Source: Hsuehochloa calcarea (taxonomy: Eukaryota > Streptophyta > Magnoliopsida > Poales > Poaceae). Taken from it: a stretch of DNA of 64,000 bases. Positions 33,300 through 46,332 of this stretch are shown piece after piece. The DNA is taken from NCBI GenBank assembly GCA_036346395.1, contig CM070611.1:21772473-21836472 (forward strand). Direction: 5' to 3'. The translations under genes were made by a program, and so were the position numbers. The notes below the pieces were generated by a model that was given only the letters and a program-made list of their open reading frames with translations, searched no databases and was not told the origin of the DNA. Position 1 is the stretch's first letter. Each line of letters starts with the position of its first letter.

Positions 33300-35279
33300 T
33301 AGTTATTTTATTGTGGATATCATGGGGATATGCTTCAGATCTTAGGATGATGTGACAATTGGCAATGGCGTTAACGGTTTGTCGTTTTATGAGTTTTCGG
33401 CAAAGTTTCAGAACTTTCATGTGACAGGCGGTCTGACCGACGATAGCATGGTGGTCCGATCGTCCTAAATCTGGCCGGACCGCCATGAGCGCGGCTATCT
33501 GACCAAGAAGGACTATGTGTGTCAAATGAGTCGGGCCAAAAATAGAGGGTGTAGGCAAGAGAGGGATTCTATTGCTCTTGGTCCCATAATTTTGGAGTCT
33601 CCAAATCAAAAGTTCTATTGGTTTAAAGTTTCCAGAGGTTTCGGATTTTCGTGGGTTTAAAATCGCTAAGTCCTTTCGGCGGCCTGACCGCCTGTGGTCG
33701 GGCGGCTCTGATCGGGTAGGTGGCGGTTCGACCGCCCGAGGGGCGGTCGGACCGACATCACTTGAACGCCACCTTGTGGCGACGTTGTTCGCTGGTTAGG
33801 TCAAAGTCATGAGTTTCAGGCATATGTGTTGCATGATGCATGTTTTGACTAACGTGGGTCAAGTTGTGAAGAACTTGTTCCCGATTTGATTTGCTTGTCT
33901 ATTGTTGTGCAAAGTTGCTTGGTGGTCAACGACGGTCAACGGCGAAGATGATCGTGACTAGGCTTGGAGAGCCGAGGTCCGTAACGATCGACGATGCCGC
34001 GAGGTCAATGAACCAAGGCTGGTGCGTAATAGACAAGGATGACCGAACGAAATTCAGGCGACCGGTTTGACAAGCGGCGCTGAGCTCTGTGCAAGTGCCA
34101 TGGTGATTTCGTGGAGCCGGATGGTAGAGACTTGCCGACACCTGAGAGAGCCGCTGATCAACCTACACGCATGAAAGCAGCGGCAGTTCACACAGATGGA
34201 CTCGGCCTTCTGAGAAGGACCGAGAAGGGGTATTTCGCATCTTACCAAATACCACCTTGGTGACCTTTTGCCAATTCAAGGCACAAGACGCACGCAAAGA
34301 GAAGCGGTTTAGGTCAAGAGGTGTTGAAGACGGCGCTTGTAATGCGTATGCAGTGTGACCCGCTTGTGTTGGTCCCAACGGAGCTCATTTAAGTTAAACT
34401 TCTAGAAGGTCTAAGTCTCCACTATAAATAGAGGGGGAGGTGGTCGCACCCCTTCAACCCTTTCATTATTGTTGAAACCCTAGTTTGGCTTAGGGAGAGT
34501 ATTAGTGGAGGTTAGGTTCTAGAGAGTTTTGATTTGATTTCGTGCTCTTGGATTGAGCTTTGTCCTCCATTGATGGAGTGGTCAGAAACCCAAACCCTAT
34601 CAAATCAATCCAAAAAAAGTTTGCTCAAAGATGTGTCTCTTTGTCTTTCTTCTCTCTATTTGGTGATTTTGAGTCTTTCTTTGATTCGTGAGTTTTTGAT
34701 TGATTTCTTCACGTGATCTAGCTTGCTGTGACATGTGTGAACACGTCTAGGATCATCTTGATCATCAATCACCCACGAGCAAGTTTTTAGATCTAGTTTT
34801 CGTTTTGACTCGGTTTTGAACCATCCACCTCTCAAACTGAAAAAGGTCATAACTTTTCCAAGGATCTTCACGATCTTCCATTGGAATAGGTTCCTGACAT
34901 CCTAGAGAAGGTGTGTACCAAGTTTCATCAAGTTTGGAGTTGTATATCAAAAGTTACATCTATTTACAACTTCATTTTTCGGGCTGTTTTTACTGTTCAT
35001 CGACCGAGGTCGATCACTTAGGTGACCGGTCCGACCGCCATTAACACAGAGGTCAGACCGCCCAACAGTTAGAATTTTAGCCCATGTTGATTTTGGTTGT
35101 TTTACTTCGGGGTTTAGATTGGATTCAATACTAGTCTTTCGCTGTACTGGTATATTGATCTTCATAGCTTCCATAGCTATTGGAGTGAAATTTGTATTGA
35201 ATCTGAGCTTGGTTGAACAAGTGAGCATGCTCCTATTCACCCCCCTCTAGTCGCCTTTTCGGTCCAACACTTATCGACC
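33300..35279 (+). mobile_element. SIRE-like LTR inserted in the copia LTR
   Basis: The stretch holds many GGCGGTCxGACCGCC-type palindromes (33425-33755 and 35015-35060), a TATA box at 34422 and the tail CCCCCCTCTAGTCGCC...GGTCCAACA (about 35240-35270), typical of SIRE-like copia LTR ends. AACAC occurs at both borders (33295-33299 and 35280-35284) and may be the target duplication, but the inferred element ends are then not TG...CA, so exact limits are doubtful. No internal retrotransposon genes are present, so it is a solo or truncated LTR. Confidence 0.5.
34422..34430 (+). promoter_or_regulatory. TATA box of SIRE-like LTR
   Basis: CACTATAAATAGAGGGGGAGG is followed by a leader without ORF. 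Position and context fit an LTR promoter. Confidence 0.5.
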
Positions 35280-36184
35280 AACACATGTATTGATTAATGA
35301 CCATGTTTCACCGGTCATCGATATAGGGATATCGAATCAATAATGTGAAAACATGTTAGAGAACATGGTGTTGGATTGACCCACCTTGAGATACTGTTGA
35401 GATTGTTATGATTTTATGTGTCATCAATTGGTCTCAAGTAATGATGATGTATAATCCTTAGATATGAGATCATTATGGTTTCCTACATGTGTAATAGTGC
35501 ACTTTGAGGTTGTCAAACACTACTCCATAACTGGGTAGTTATAAATGTAGCTTTCAGGTATGCTATGAAACATGCGGAGGAATGTGACTGATCGGATATG
35601 GGATTTGCCCATCCTAACATAATAAGAGAGATATCGTTGGGCCCCTCGATGTGGTCGGATAAAGAAAGTGCATGGCCATACCACTAGAGGTCGAAGAGTC
35701 GATCACATGAAGTTATCCGCCACTTGATCTTGAAAGTATTGAACAGTCCATAGATGACAAATTATCTCACATAGAGTTCAACCAGATATCGTGAGGCAGA
35801 GAGAGAATACACGAGCAGGTCACTCAGTTCGACCAAATACAGGCTAGTCGTACGGAAATACGAGCAGGTCGTAGACTGATCGAACATAATCACTAAGTGG
35901 TCAAAACTGGTCATAAGGAGTTACGAACTAGTCATAACTAACTGTGAACCGGTCGTATAGAGATACGAGCTGGTTATAAGTGATAACGACCAAGTCTTAG
36001 ATCATATTGCATTAAGGTTCGTCCGATATTATTTATGTGTATTTGATAATCGTTATGTCCTGCTAGGAACTGCTAACAGGTCGAAAAGGTGTTTCTGAGT
36101 CACAACCGATTACGCATGAATCTACAGGGTCACACACTTAACGGGTTAGAACAAACGTGTTCTGATAGGATCTGTCATGAGCTC

Positions 36185-36192
36185 TATATAAG
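36185..36192 (+). promoter_or_regulatory. TATA box of copia 3' LTR
   Basis: GAGCTCTATATAAGAGG lies about 300 bp before the CACTA D insertion, in the part of the copia LTR expected to be U3. Confidence 0.5.
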
Positions 36193-36525
36193 AGGATGCA
36201 AGAGGCTATTGGGAAACATATGAAAAGAGACAGACGTGACGTGAGTTGCTCCACTGAAACCCTAGCCGACATCTTCTTAAGAGCCCTATCGTGCGAGTTG
36301 GTGATAGCACACCGGCGTACTGTGTTCCACCCGTGGAGATGTGGATACCGTAGAGGCTCTACTGTGGTCGCTGTTGCGCTCAAGGACGATCCACGATCTT
36401 CGCGAGGAATGTCAAAGCTTGCTGGAGGAGACGATCGACATCGAGGACGTTGGTCGATTGACTACGACCACTTCATCGACGCACTCTATGTTCACTACTA
36501 CAAAACAGGCCATAGAAGACGTCTC

Positions 36526-36642
36526 ATCACAGACGGTTCTTTGAAACCATCTGTGATAAAATAATCATAGACGATTCCAAGAAGAATCGTCTGTGATACT
36601 ATCACTATCACAGACGGTTCTTGGTTAGAACCGTCTGTGATA
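36526..36642. repeat. CACTA D 5' subterminal array
   Basis: Three hairpins of ATCACAGACGGTT-n-AACCGTCTGTGAT type. It is shorter than the 3' array and starts about 30 bp from the end. Confidence 0.85.
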
Positions 36643-37916
36643 CATCTCCAACACATTATTTTTGGACTTCCTCGTTCAGGCAGTCTTGTAAGCTTCGAGG
36701 CCTCTCTTTTCTCCGACTTCCTCGCTCGCACCGTGATCTTGGACCTCTCTTTTCATGTCAAATAATTTCTTAAACCTCACTGATGCTTTCCCCTCTGTTA
36801 ATGAAGCTTCAATCGCAGAGGATCTTCTGATTCAACCTTCTTCCCCCATTTTCGGCCGCCACAACCAGTTTCTAGCTAGCGGCTAACTCGTTGAGTTCCC
36901 TGATGATTCCTTCGGTCTCTACCATCCTCAGGATGCTTGGAAGCTAATGCGCACCTTCTTGTAGCATTTCCATCGCCAGAGCATGTCGCCAACGGAGCCC
37001 CCTTCGCGCCGCCACGCCAAAGTTGTCAAGCTGCTCTAGTCATCCTCTAGTGTCTCCAAAGCCTCGGGTGAGCTCCTAGTAGTTCATTGAAGCTTAAGCA
37101 TGCGTTAGATTAGAGGATTAGCTATCACAGCTTAGGTTTTAAGTTAGCCGATAATGGCGCTACCCCGGGCAACCATGCCGCCGCTGCTCCGGTGACCTTT
37201 GGTCTTCGAGCTACTAGCAACAGCATCACAATAGCATCCTGAAGATGATACACTCACTCACCTACCCAGTTAGGCTCAAACGCGAAAACTACCTCAAGCT
37301 CGAGGAGCTCTGCCGTCTTCTCCGGTGATGCACCAACTCCGGTCATGTCTCTGCCGCTTGTAGGAGAGCTGATTGACATCCGAGTTTGGTCATTAAGACC
37401 AAATCAGGGTTGATTAGGACAGAGTAATGATTAGAGTAGTTGAGTTAATTAAGTATCTGTTAGATGAGTCAAAACTTTATTAATAGATGAGTCACTGACA
37501 CTCCACATGCCAAATTAATGAAATCCAGATGAAAATAAAGAAATGCACTTTTAGTTATGAGGAAATACGTTTCCGCAGTTGGAAAGCGTAAACCTCAATG
37601 AGTCCGACACTTTTTTATTAGAGGTCAATCGTACCATTTTACTTATTATATTTCTTTTTGAAAAATCTATCATGCACGCATGTATGTTGATATTGAATTG
37701 TTATGTTAGGGATAGTGGTAGATGTAAATCCTATTCGATGCATGAATATCAATTATATTCGTCGTGAGCTCTAAGGGTAACAATCTGTACATAATCCTTT
37801 ATATTTGCTCTAGGTTAATCACTAATAAATTTTAGTATGTTTGGTTAATAGTTAAGGTACTTGTGGTTTATTAATATAATTTAACACTAATTAATTTGTT
37901 ATGTGTATACGTATAG

Positions 37917-40900
37917 ATGGATCGAAACTGGATGTACGTTTAGAACCGTGTGAGTGAAGAGTATATTAATGGCGTGTTGGCTTTTAGAAGAGCCGCCGAG
38001 CAGGATATGTTGAAGAAAGGGATAAAATTTTATGTACTGTCCATACATTGATTGCGGTAATATAAAAATGTTAACCCGGCGCAGATCAAAGCTCACTTAA
38101 TACGAAGGGGTTTCAAAAAATGATATAGATGTTGGACCAGTCACATTGAAGAGCAGATTATACTGGAAACCAGTAATGACGACATCGCCGAGGAAGTCAA
38201 CGATATGCAGGACGTGGAATGTGCTTTTGATGAGGATAGCTCGCATGATGACAATCTGGATCAGATGCTACGCGATGCAGAAAGGAACTACGGTGAGACA
38301 GAGTTTTGTAAATTCGAGGGCTTAATGGACGACTCGGGAAAACCTTTGTTCCCCGGCTGCAAGCCGGAGTACACAAGGTTGTCCACCGTGCTTGAATTGC
38401 TAAAATTGAAGGCAAGCAATGGTTGGTCCGACAAGAGTTTTACAGCGTTGTTAGATCTCTTAGCTAACATTCTTCCGTAGGGCAACGTGTTGCCCACCAC
38501 GACCTACCAAGCCAAGAAGGTTCTTTGTCCATTGGGAATGGAAGTGGAAAGAATACATGCATGTCCAAACGATTGTATCCTCGACAGTAAAGAGTATGCA
38601 GACATGCATGTATGTCCCATTTGCAAAGCATCCCGATACAAGCGTAAGAATACTGCTAAGGCGAAGCAAGGACCTCCTGCTAAGATGTTGTGGTATCTGC
38701 CTATGATCCCACATTTGAAGCGTTTATTTGCGAACCGAAAGGAGGCAAGATTGATGCGTTGGCACTCGTAGAAGCGTAAAAAAGATAGAAAGCACAAACA
38801 CCTCACGATTACGCCTGAGGAAACTTCGATCGAGCTTCAAAGAGTTCGTGCGTAACCAAGGAACATAAGATTAGGTTGAGTATCGACGAATGAATCCTTT
38901 CGGTAACATGAGCAATGACACAAAGACCGCCCGTGAATCTATGTATGTACAACCTTCCTCCTTGGCTGTGTATGAAGCGGAAATACATTTTGATGTCACT
39001 ACTTATCCAAGGGCCGAAGCAACCTGGGAACGATATTGATGTCTACTTAGCACCATTGCTCGAAGATCTTGTGACACTTTGGAATGAAGGGGTACAAGTA
39101 TGGGATGCGTACAAACGAGAGAAATTCACTTTACACGCCATGTTATTCTGCACCATCAATGATTTTCCTGCCCTTGGTAACCTTCGGGGTTCAGTAGAAA
39201 AGGAGCCAAAGCCTGTCCGCACTATTCAGATGGTACTGAGAGTGTATGGCTGAACAACTCGCGCAAAACTGTGTATATGCGTCATCGTAGGTTCCTTCCC
39301 AAGATTCACCCATACCGCAAGATGAAGAAACAATTACGGAAATAAGGAGGACAGTTCAGCTCCAAAGGCTTTTAGAGGGAAAGAGGTATATGATATGGTT
39401 AAGGATATCGATGTTGTGCTTGGGAAGGGACATAAATTAAGGACCCCCAGAAAAACATCTGGAAGAAGCGGTCAATTTTTTAGGACTTGCCTTATTGGGA
39501 GCACTTAGAAGTTCACCACTGCATCGACGTCATGCTCGTGGAGAATAATGTATGTGATAGCTTGATTGGTCTCTTACTAAACATTAGTGGCAAAAAAAAA
39601 GACGGTATTAACGCACAGCGTGACTTGGTTGATATGAACATAAGAACTGAGTTAGCACCGCAAGAGACCGATAAAGACGACGTACCTTCCCCCAGCTTGC
39701 TACACTTTGTCCAAGGCCGAGAGAAATGAAATGTGTCAAAGCTTGCATGGTGTGAAAGTTCCGTTCGGTTACTCCGCCAATATTAAGAAACTTGTTTCCA
39801 TGAAAGATTTAAAATTAATTGGTATGAAGTCTCATGATTGTCATGTGCTGATGACACAAATGCTTCCTGTTGCAATTAGAGTATCTTGCCGAACAAGGTC
39901 CGAGTGGCAATCTTTAGGCTGTGTTATTTCTTTAACTCAATTGCTTAGAAGGTCATCGATCCCAAAGGATTCAACGCTCTGCAGGCCAAGGTGGTCACGA
40001 CTCTATGTCATCTTGAGATGTATTTCCCTCTGTCATTTTTCGATATCATGGTCCATCTCATTGTTCACTTTGTGAAAGAGATAAAGATACGCGGCCCTGT
40101 GTTCCTACATCATATGTACCCTTTCGAGAGATACATGGGAATTCTGAAGTCCTACGTACGGAATCGATCTCGGTAGGAAGGCAGTATCATCGAAGGTTAT
40201 GCAACCGAAGAGGTCATCGAGTTCTGCGTCGACTACATGGCTCAGGTGGAACCGATAGGTGTGCCTCTATCTCGTCATGAGAGGAGACTGGAGGGTATCG
40301 GGACCATCTGAAGAAAAGCAATCACTCCCGATCTAAATACGTACGCGCATACCCATTTCACGATCTTCCAACACATGACCCAAATGTCCCCATACATCGA
40401 CGAGCACAAAGACATGGTACGCCAACAGAATCTAGACCGGTCGGAGGTTTGGATAACGAGAGAGCACAACCGTCGGTTCAAGGAATGGTTAAAGGTGCGA
40501 TTCACTGGGAGATCATCAAGTGATGAAACGCTGCTATGGTTGGCAAAAGGGCCAAAATTTACAATTATGATATGGTAAGGATACGACATAAATGGGTACA
40601 CGTTTTATACGGCAGCTCAGGATAGGAAGAGCACAGTTCAGAACAGTGGTGTCCGCATAGATGCATTTCACGAAGGGTTAAATACCGCGGGGGCACGCGG
40701 GTTGAACTCGTACTATGGGTTCGTAGAGGAGATTTGGGAGCTCGACTATGTACTTTTCAAGATCCCCTCTGTTTCGATGCCATTGGGTTAAACTTTCGCA
40801 GTGCGTGAAGGTCGACAAGTACGGCGTCACTACTGTGGACCTCAAATGTGTCATATACAAGGACGAACCATTCGTAGTTGCTAAGCAAGTTGTTCAAGTT

Positions 40901-41103
40901 TTTTATGTAACGGACCCAGCAAATAAGAACTGCCACGTAGTTCTTCATGGATTGTCGGAGTTGAGAATGTCATGGATGAGGAAGAGTACAATCAATTTGA
41001 TGAGTTGCCTCCTTTCGGAGACGGCATCAGACTGGAGGAAGAACCCAGTGAGGAAGCTAGCTATATGCGTGTCGATCATCATGAAGGACTTCATTTCAAT
41101 TAA
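37917..41103 (+). pseudogene. CACTA D tnp2-type transposase gene, degenerate
   Basis: ATG 37917 gives MDRNWMYV and then an immediate TAG. Recognisable parts in order: transposase-associated domain with IKAHLIRRGFKK (about 38080-38120); FCKFEGLMDDSGKPLFPGC and TVLELLKLKASNGWSDKS (38310-38450); MEVERIHACPNDCIL and HVCPICKASRYKR (38540-38650); core with YILMSLLIQGPKQPGNDID (about 38980-39040) and HHCIDVMLVENNVCD (39510-39560, where the family has MHxEKNV); DUF4218 with FLHHMYPFERYMG (40100-40140); DUF4216 with FRCHWVKLSQ (40770-40800). The end is EEASYMRVDHHEGLHFN, stop 41101-41103. At least eight stops or shifts. It aligns end to end with the element A copy. Confidence 0.9.
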
Positions 41104-41611
41104 GCATGTATTCCATTGTACTTTGATGTTAACATGGAAACGCGTCACGTGTTATGGACTTGTTCTTCCATTGTAATGTGATGTCAACGTAGAATTGTCG
41201 TGTGTTATGGACTTGTCATCTCTAATGTTGATGTTAATGCGGACTTCGTTGTGTCGTGTAGTATTAAATTTGGTTTCACTTGATTTGGAGTTAGCCCTAA
41301 TGATCCACTGTTGCTTTTGCCGAATGAGCACTGTAGCTCGTCATTAGCGTCTTAACTATGACCATTAACACTAAATCAATGTTTAGTTGTCGGGTTAGCC
41401 CTAATGACGCGTGAAACATCTATCTGACCAGGTACTATTTTAATGCGGTTATCGCACAAATGCAACTAGAGAGCGATACATGTTCTGAAACATTTATAGA
41501 AGTACAATATGATATTTTAAGAATTTGGGAATATTTTGAAAAATGTCCAGAGAAGGTATATCTGATATGAAAATGAAATAGACTTTATATTGAAGCGTCT
41601 TTGATGTGAGT

Positions 41612-41858
41612 TATCACAGACGGTTCCATCAAGTAACCGTCTGTGATTACTTACATCACAGACGGTTCAATTATAGAACCGTATGTGATGAGAGTTATCA
41701 CAGACGGTTCTTTAATGGAATCGTCTGTGATGACTCACATCACAGACGGTTCCATTAAAGAATCGTCTGTGATGTTAGAGTTATCACAGATAGTTCTTTA
41801 ATGGAACCGTCTGTGATGAGTTATCACAGACGGTTATATTAAAGAACCGTCTGTGATG
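41612..41858. repeat. CACTA D internal array before second gene
   Basis: Eight or so ATCACAGACGGTT units occur in alternating orientation, each pair forming a 33-bp hairpin (ATCACAGACGGTTC-n-GAACCGTCTGTGAT). It has the same repeat unit as the terminal arrays but lies mid-element, between the transposase stop (41103) and the TATA box (41865). No CACTA terminus is next to it. Confidence 0.9.
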
Positions 41859-41864
41859 TTACTC

Positions 41865-41872
41865 TATATAAG
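41865..41872 (+). promoter_or_regulatory. TATA box of CACTA D second gene
   Basis: TACTCTATATAAGTGGG starts 7 bp after the last array unit. With the transcribed leader, donor site (CTGAG|GTAAGG, about 42071) and coding exons downstream, it looks like a dedicated promoter for the second gene. Confidence 0.65.
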
Positions 41873-41929
41873 TGGGTCGCTCGAATTGTTGTGCACTTGC
41901 CCAGTGTTCTTCCCAGAATCGCCCCCTCC

Positions 41930-42066
41930 CCCGATCTGGCGCCACCCAACGCCGCCTCCCCCGTTCCGGTGCCACCCAACGCTGCCTCCCCGGATCCGGC
42001 GCTACCCAACGCCGCCTCCCCCGATTCGGTGCCATCAAACGCCGCCTCCCCCGATCCGGCGCCACC
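41930..42066. repeat. 30-bp in-frame minisatellite in second-gene leader
   Basis: Four to five copies of GCCGCCTCCCCCGATCCGGC followed by GCCACCCAAC occur, period exactly 30 bp, so any frame repeats every ten residues (for example RRLPRSGATQ). It ends at a splice donor near 42071. Confidence 0.85.
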
Positions 42067-43090
42067 CTGAGGTAAGGCTCGATCTCCTTGGCTGTGTAAC
42101 CGAGAGCGCACAGGAAGGACATGTAGTCGTCGGCGCTGGCGTTGTACACTAGGCCAGGGTCGAGGGCACGTTTGGGTTCGACATGGCCCGCCCCAAGTTC
42201 AAATCTAGAATTGATTTATTGTTACTGCTGGGAGATATTGCTTGTGATTCTGTGGGTTCAGTTAGCTCAATGATGCTCTAGTCCAATACTGAGATTGAAG
42301 TGATAAAAGTGATTAGACTTGAACTCAAAGAGGATTACTTACTTCTGTCATTTGATTGTCTATCAGTTGTTACTTTCTGGTGGTAGGTTGGGCTGAACAT
42401 TCTGGTTATGTTGATCTCAATTAATTCAGTAACCTGGAATACTGTTTGTGTTTGTGGGTTCTGGTGGTGATGGCTTAGTTGTGCTTGGCAACAGTGCATT
42501 GTGTGGGCTTAATTTTGCTCTATGATTTAGATGGTCTAATACTGAAATTGGTAGGATTACTAGTTTAGTTTTGAGATCTAATAGTTTGCGTGCTGCTATC
42601 AAAGTAATCATTCAAGGTTTGTTGGCTTTTTATTTGAAATAATGAATTCAGTGATTCTTGTAATATTTTTGTTTCAGTGAATTGCATGTGATTGTTCTGT
42701 CAGTCTAGCTAAGCATTAATTAGAGCTCAAAATCAAAATTATAGTTTTCTTATCCAATTTGTGAAGAGTATAGACTAAAGGACTGAGATGGCAAACATTG
42801 ATTCTTTTGCAACTCGCATTCTGAGAGCACTCAAAATCATCCAATATTTCAGTTATATGTTGCTTTCTTTCATATACATGTGGTATATGTTGGGCAGTCC
42901 GACCGAAAAAACCAGGACCAAACCAACAATCCTAATCTTTCACACTCATATTCAACTATGCTTTATTCATGTATTTTGCAGTTTTTTGTGCAATTTCATC
43001 TATTTTCTTTACTACGTATCCTATATTTAGGTTCAATGGGTAACTCCTATTTGTTTATGTAATCATTGTGTACGTAACTTATATAGATAG

Positions 43091-46000
43091 CAAGTAAGCG
43101 AGATAGTAGAGGCACCGTCTTCGCCGCCATCAACGACATCGCCGAATGCGTCTGGATCTCCGATTAAGGTGGTACGCAAGCGAGATGGCAGAGGAATCTC
43201 CAAATTGCCCTCGGGCCGCATGACTATCATGGAGGTCAGTGACGTTAGGATCCCTCTGAGTCCAAAGAATGCAGCTACGAGATTCTGGACCGTCTGCGGG
43301 GTACTTGCAAGGGAATGGGTACCCATCACCAACCCAAGCTGCAAGTCTCTGACGGATGTAGAGAGAGCCCAGCTGTGGACTGAAATTTCTGCCTCGTTCA
43401 CTTTCCCAGTAGCAGACCAGGCACGCGTGCGACGGCAGGCGTTCCACGCGATGTGCCATGCGTGGAGGACCTTCAAGAGCACGCTTGTCACAAAGTACGT
43501 GAACACGGGCCTGACGCCTTACGGCATCATTTCTTATCGCGGATACATAGGACGCCGTGCGCACGAAGATGACGACCGAATTTCGAGAGCAAAGTGCGCG
43601 CATGTGAGCTCTTCAGCACAAAACACTCACCCCACAAACTCGGCACCGCTGGGTACGCAGGTAAAGCCATGCAGTGGGCGGCGGAGGACGAGACCGCTAC
43701 CAAACCGTTCACTGAGATCTCAGACGAGCGCGCTCGAGCCTAGTTAAGAGCAAAGGCATCAGCCACGTCTTTGGGCGGCATCTCTTTCACAAATCCGGCA
43801 GACGAGGCAGTGTCCCAACGCCTGGTAAATATGTCGAACCACTTAGTTGTTAATAAGTCCATAACTTTACGGTGTCTATAAAAACATGATTTCCCTCTTG
43901 CAGGAAGCATTGACTTCTGCATGTTCCCAAGGTTCCTTCCAAGTAGACAGGGAGAAGGATGTACTATCTACGGCCCTGGGAAACAAGGAGCACCCGGGTC
44001 GCACGCGAGGTGTTGGGGTTTACGTACGTTGGAGGGATGGATTCCGACATGACTCCGACACATATAGGAGTAGGAAGAGATCCAAGGACCAGCACGATGC
44101 CCGATTGGAACATGTGCTTACTGAAAAATTTCAAGCACAAATAACAATCTTGCAAAACCAAGTAAATCAACTCCTCCAGGCGCAAGCCGCCCCCGTTAAT
44201 TTAGGAGCAAGTCCTCCTCAACATCGGAGTAGTGTCGCGTCCACACATAATTCTGGACATGAGACGTTCAATTACCGATCGACGACATTGAGGTAATGTA
44301 CATCTCTGGAATGCTCCAAAGATAGACCTATAGGACGCCCTAGCTAATTGTGTATAATTTTGTAGGAGCCGACGCCATGGAAGCTCCAAGTGAGGATGGT
44401 CGGGTACATTCCTATTGATGCTGGGCGGGGTATGGTGTCTCATTACCAGGAAGGGGCAGTGAAGCACAGTGCCCATTGGCGCCGGGTTACGCCAGGATCC
44501 ACGTGGACATGGTACATGATAATTTTATGGTCATCCCATTGGGGATTCGCCCAAACGAAGAAATCAGAACACTAGGGGATGCCATGTACACTTTTATTCA
44601 GTGGCCCAAGAAGGACATCGCCCTGGACCCTACACTGACGCCATATCGACACGACCCTACCTCTGCAATAGGACCCTCGATGAGTCCGCCTCAACCTTCG
44701 CTCGTAAGGCCGCCTCATCGGGCCCAAGAGAGAATACGCCAAGGGACAAGAAAACGTGTCACCATATCGTCCCCGAGTCGCCCACGGAAGACAGACGCAG
44801 CAACTCGTTAAGGCGAAATCGATATCGAAGAACATTCAGGCGCCTGCCAAGCTTGGGAAATACTCTCTCGGAAGTCCATTGGTCTCCAACACAGAACTAC
44901 ACGGCTCAGGACTAGCTTGTCAATCTTTGCATGAATGGTACATGAGCAAGACTCGAGAGGAGGGGGACCATACTGGAATCATTGTCAGATACAAGAGGAG
45001 CATTTTCTCCACGAGCCGGGCCACTTCGTCGTGGGCTTCGACGACTTATTCGACCTATACAACCTCAATGCCCTCGACGCATCACTTCTATGATGCTGGA
45101 CACTGTAAGTGTGTACAATCAAGTTCTACACTCACGTGATACCGATAAATATCACAACTCATTGCTTATCTACATATACATTATGAAATGTGCCCGTCGA
45201 CTCAAAGACCCAGTGGGTTTCCTCGACCCACACGTGATCTCTGAGAAAACAATCAACCAAGATGCATCCTACGTCGAGAATTATATAAAAATGGGATTGC
45301 TTGCTCTGGACGACAAGGAGTATATAATGGTGCCCTACAACCAGAAGTAAGTGCTTCACTGCTTATTATACAAATTTTGTTTGAACATAGGTTTATGACT
45401 ATAGTGACATACGTGAGTAGGTTCCACTGGATTCTTCTAATCATTGTACCAAAGAGGAACACGGTATTGTACCTTAATTCCCTACTGAACAAAAACCGTG
45501 ACTTCACCCTTCTTAAAGGAATATTCGACAGGTATGTTCATTTTCTCCGCACATTATAGCTCTATTGTAGTCTTCCTTCGTTTGAAATGAATGCGGATAA
45601 CTTTTTGGAATCATGTAGGCCGTTCATCGGCTATGTTGCCGAGGGAGGGGCATACAAGGGATTGAGCGCCACACTGACTCACAGTATGCGGTTTTCGGTA
45701 CACGCTACAACACAATAATCATATATCATACTTCGTACTATTGCGTCTTGAACTGTCTGTACCTATATATGTACTTCTATTTTTGCAGTGCCACCAGCAA
45801 AAACGAGATCACCTATGCGGATTCTACGTATGCTGTCATATGCGGCTATTGATTGGTTCTAGGAGGCACGATCCCCAGGTTTGTCAATCTCGTAATAATT
45901 ATTTCCTAATTATAAATTTAAATATATATGCTTACATGCTTACTATTTTACTCCTGCTGTCGACAGCTCTTCGATATAGAGTTAAATGCACTCGACATGA

Positions 46001-46113
46001 AAGAGGTCACGTACGTTCGAGGGGCGCTCTGCAGCTTCATCAAGGCAGACATTGTTAACCCTGACGAAGATTTTCACACCGTCGACACCGATGAACGACC
46101 TTCAAACAATTGA
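43091..46113 (+). pseudogene. CACTA D second gene: Transposase_24 region plus Ulp1-like protease
   Basis: A leader exon (about 41895-42071) is likely joined to 43091 (acceptor GATAG|CAAG). The first part reads GRMTIMEVSDVRIPLSPKN, ARLWTVC-like and HAMCHAWRTFKSTLV (43190-43500), then RTRGVGVYVRWRDGF and a coiled LTEKFQAQITILQNQVNQLL (44010-44190), typical of the PF03004 second CACTA protein. A middle block (VDMVHDNFMVIPLGI, TLGDAMYTFIQWPKKDI, 44490-44630) resembles domains found before plant Ulp1-like proteases. The protease part is EHFLHEPGHFVVGFDDLFDL (about 44998-45060), EYIMVPYNQ|KFHWILLI (45320-45440), LYLNSLL (45470-45490), HLCGFYVC (45810-45835), ending VDTDERPSNN, stop 46111-46113. His (45425) and Cys (45816) are kept, but the catalytic Asp is Asn (45476-45478). 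Several frameshifts, so broken as read. By family, a DNA-binding transposition protein fused to a deSUMOylase-like domain. Confidence 0.8.
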
Positions 46114-46332
46114 TTCAATATTGTAATTCAATTCGAGTAGTTGTAATTCAATTTGTAACTCTACTGACAATACTTGAAATATTCTTTTGTAATTGATTTT
46201 CAGTTAAATGATCACTTTCGCTTGTCGACTTCATCGTGATGTACCAAGCCGCTTGTTTGTTTTCAGAGGGCATGGCTAGCAATTCCTGAGGCTAGCTAAA
46301 AATGTGATAAAAATTAGTTAGGTATAAAGAAC

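Noticed and set aside
33256..33609. 117-codon minus-strand frame in the SIRE-like LTR
   Set aside because: It crosses the insertion border and the palindrome cluster; no domain.
41590..41875. Internal array of element D as the boundary of a separate CACTA element
   Set aside because: No CACTACTAC terminus or 3-bp duplication lies next to it, and the transposase and second gene flank it in the usual family order. Kept as an internal promoter array, though a fused element is not fully excluded.
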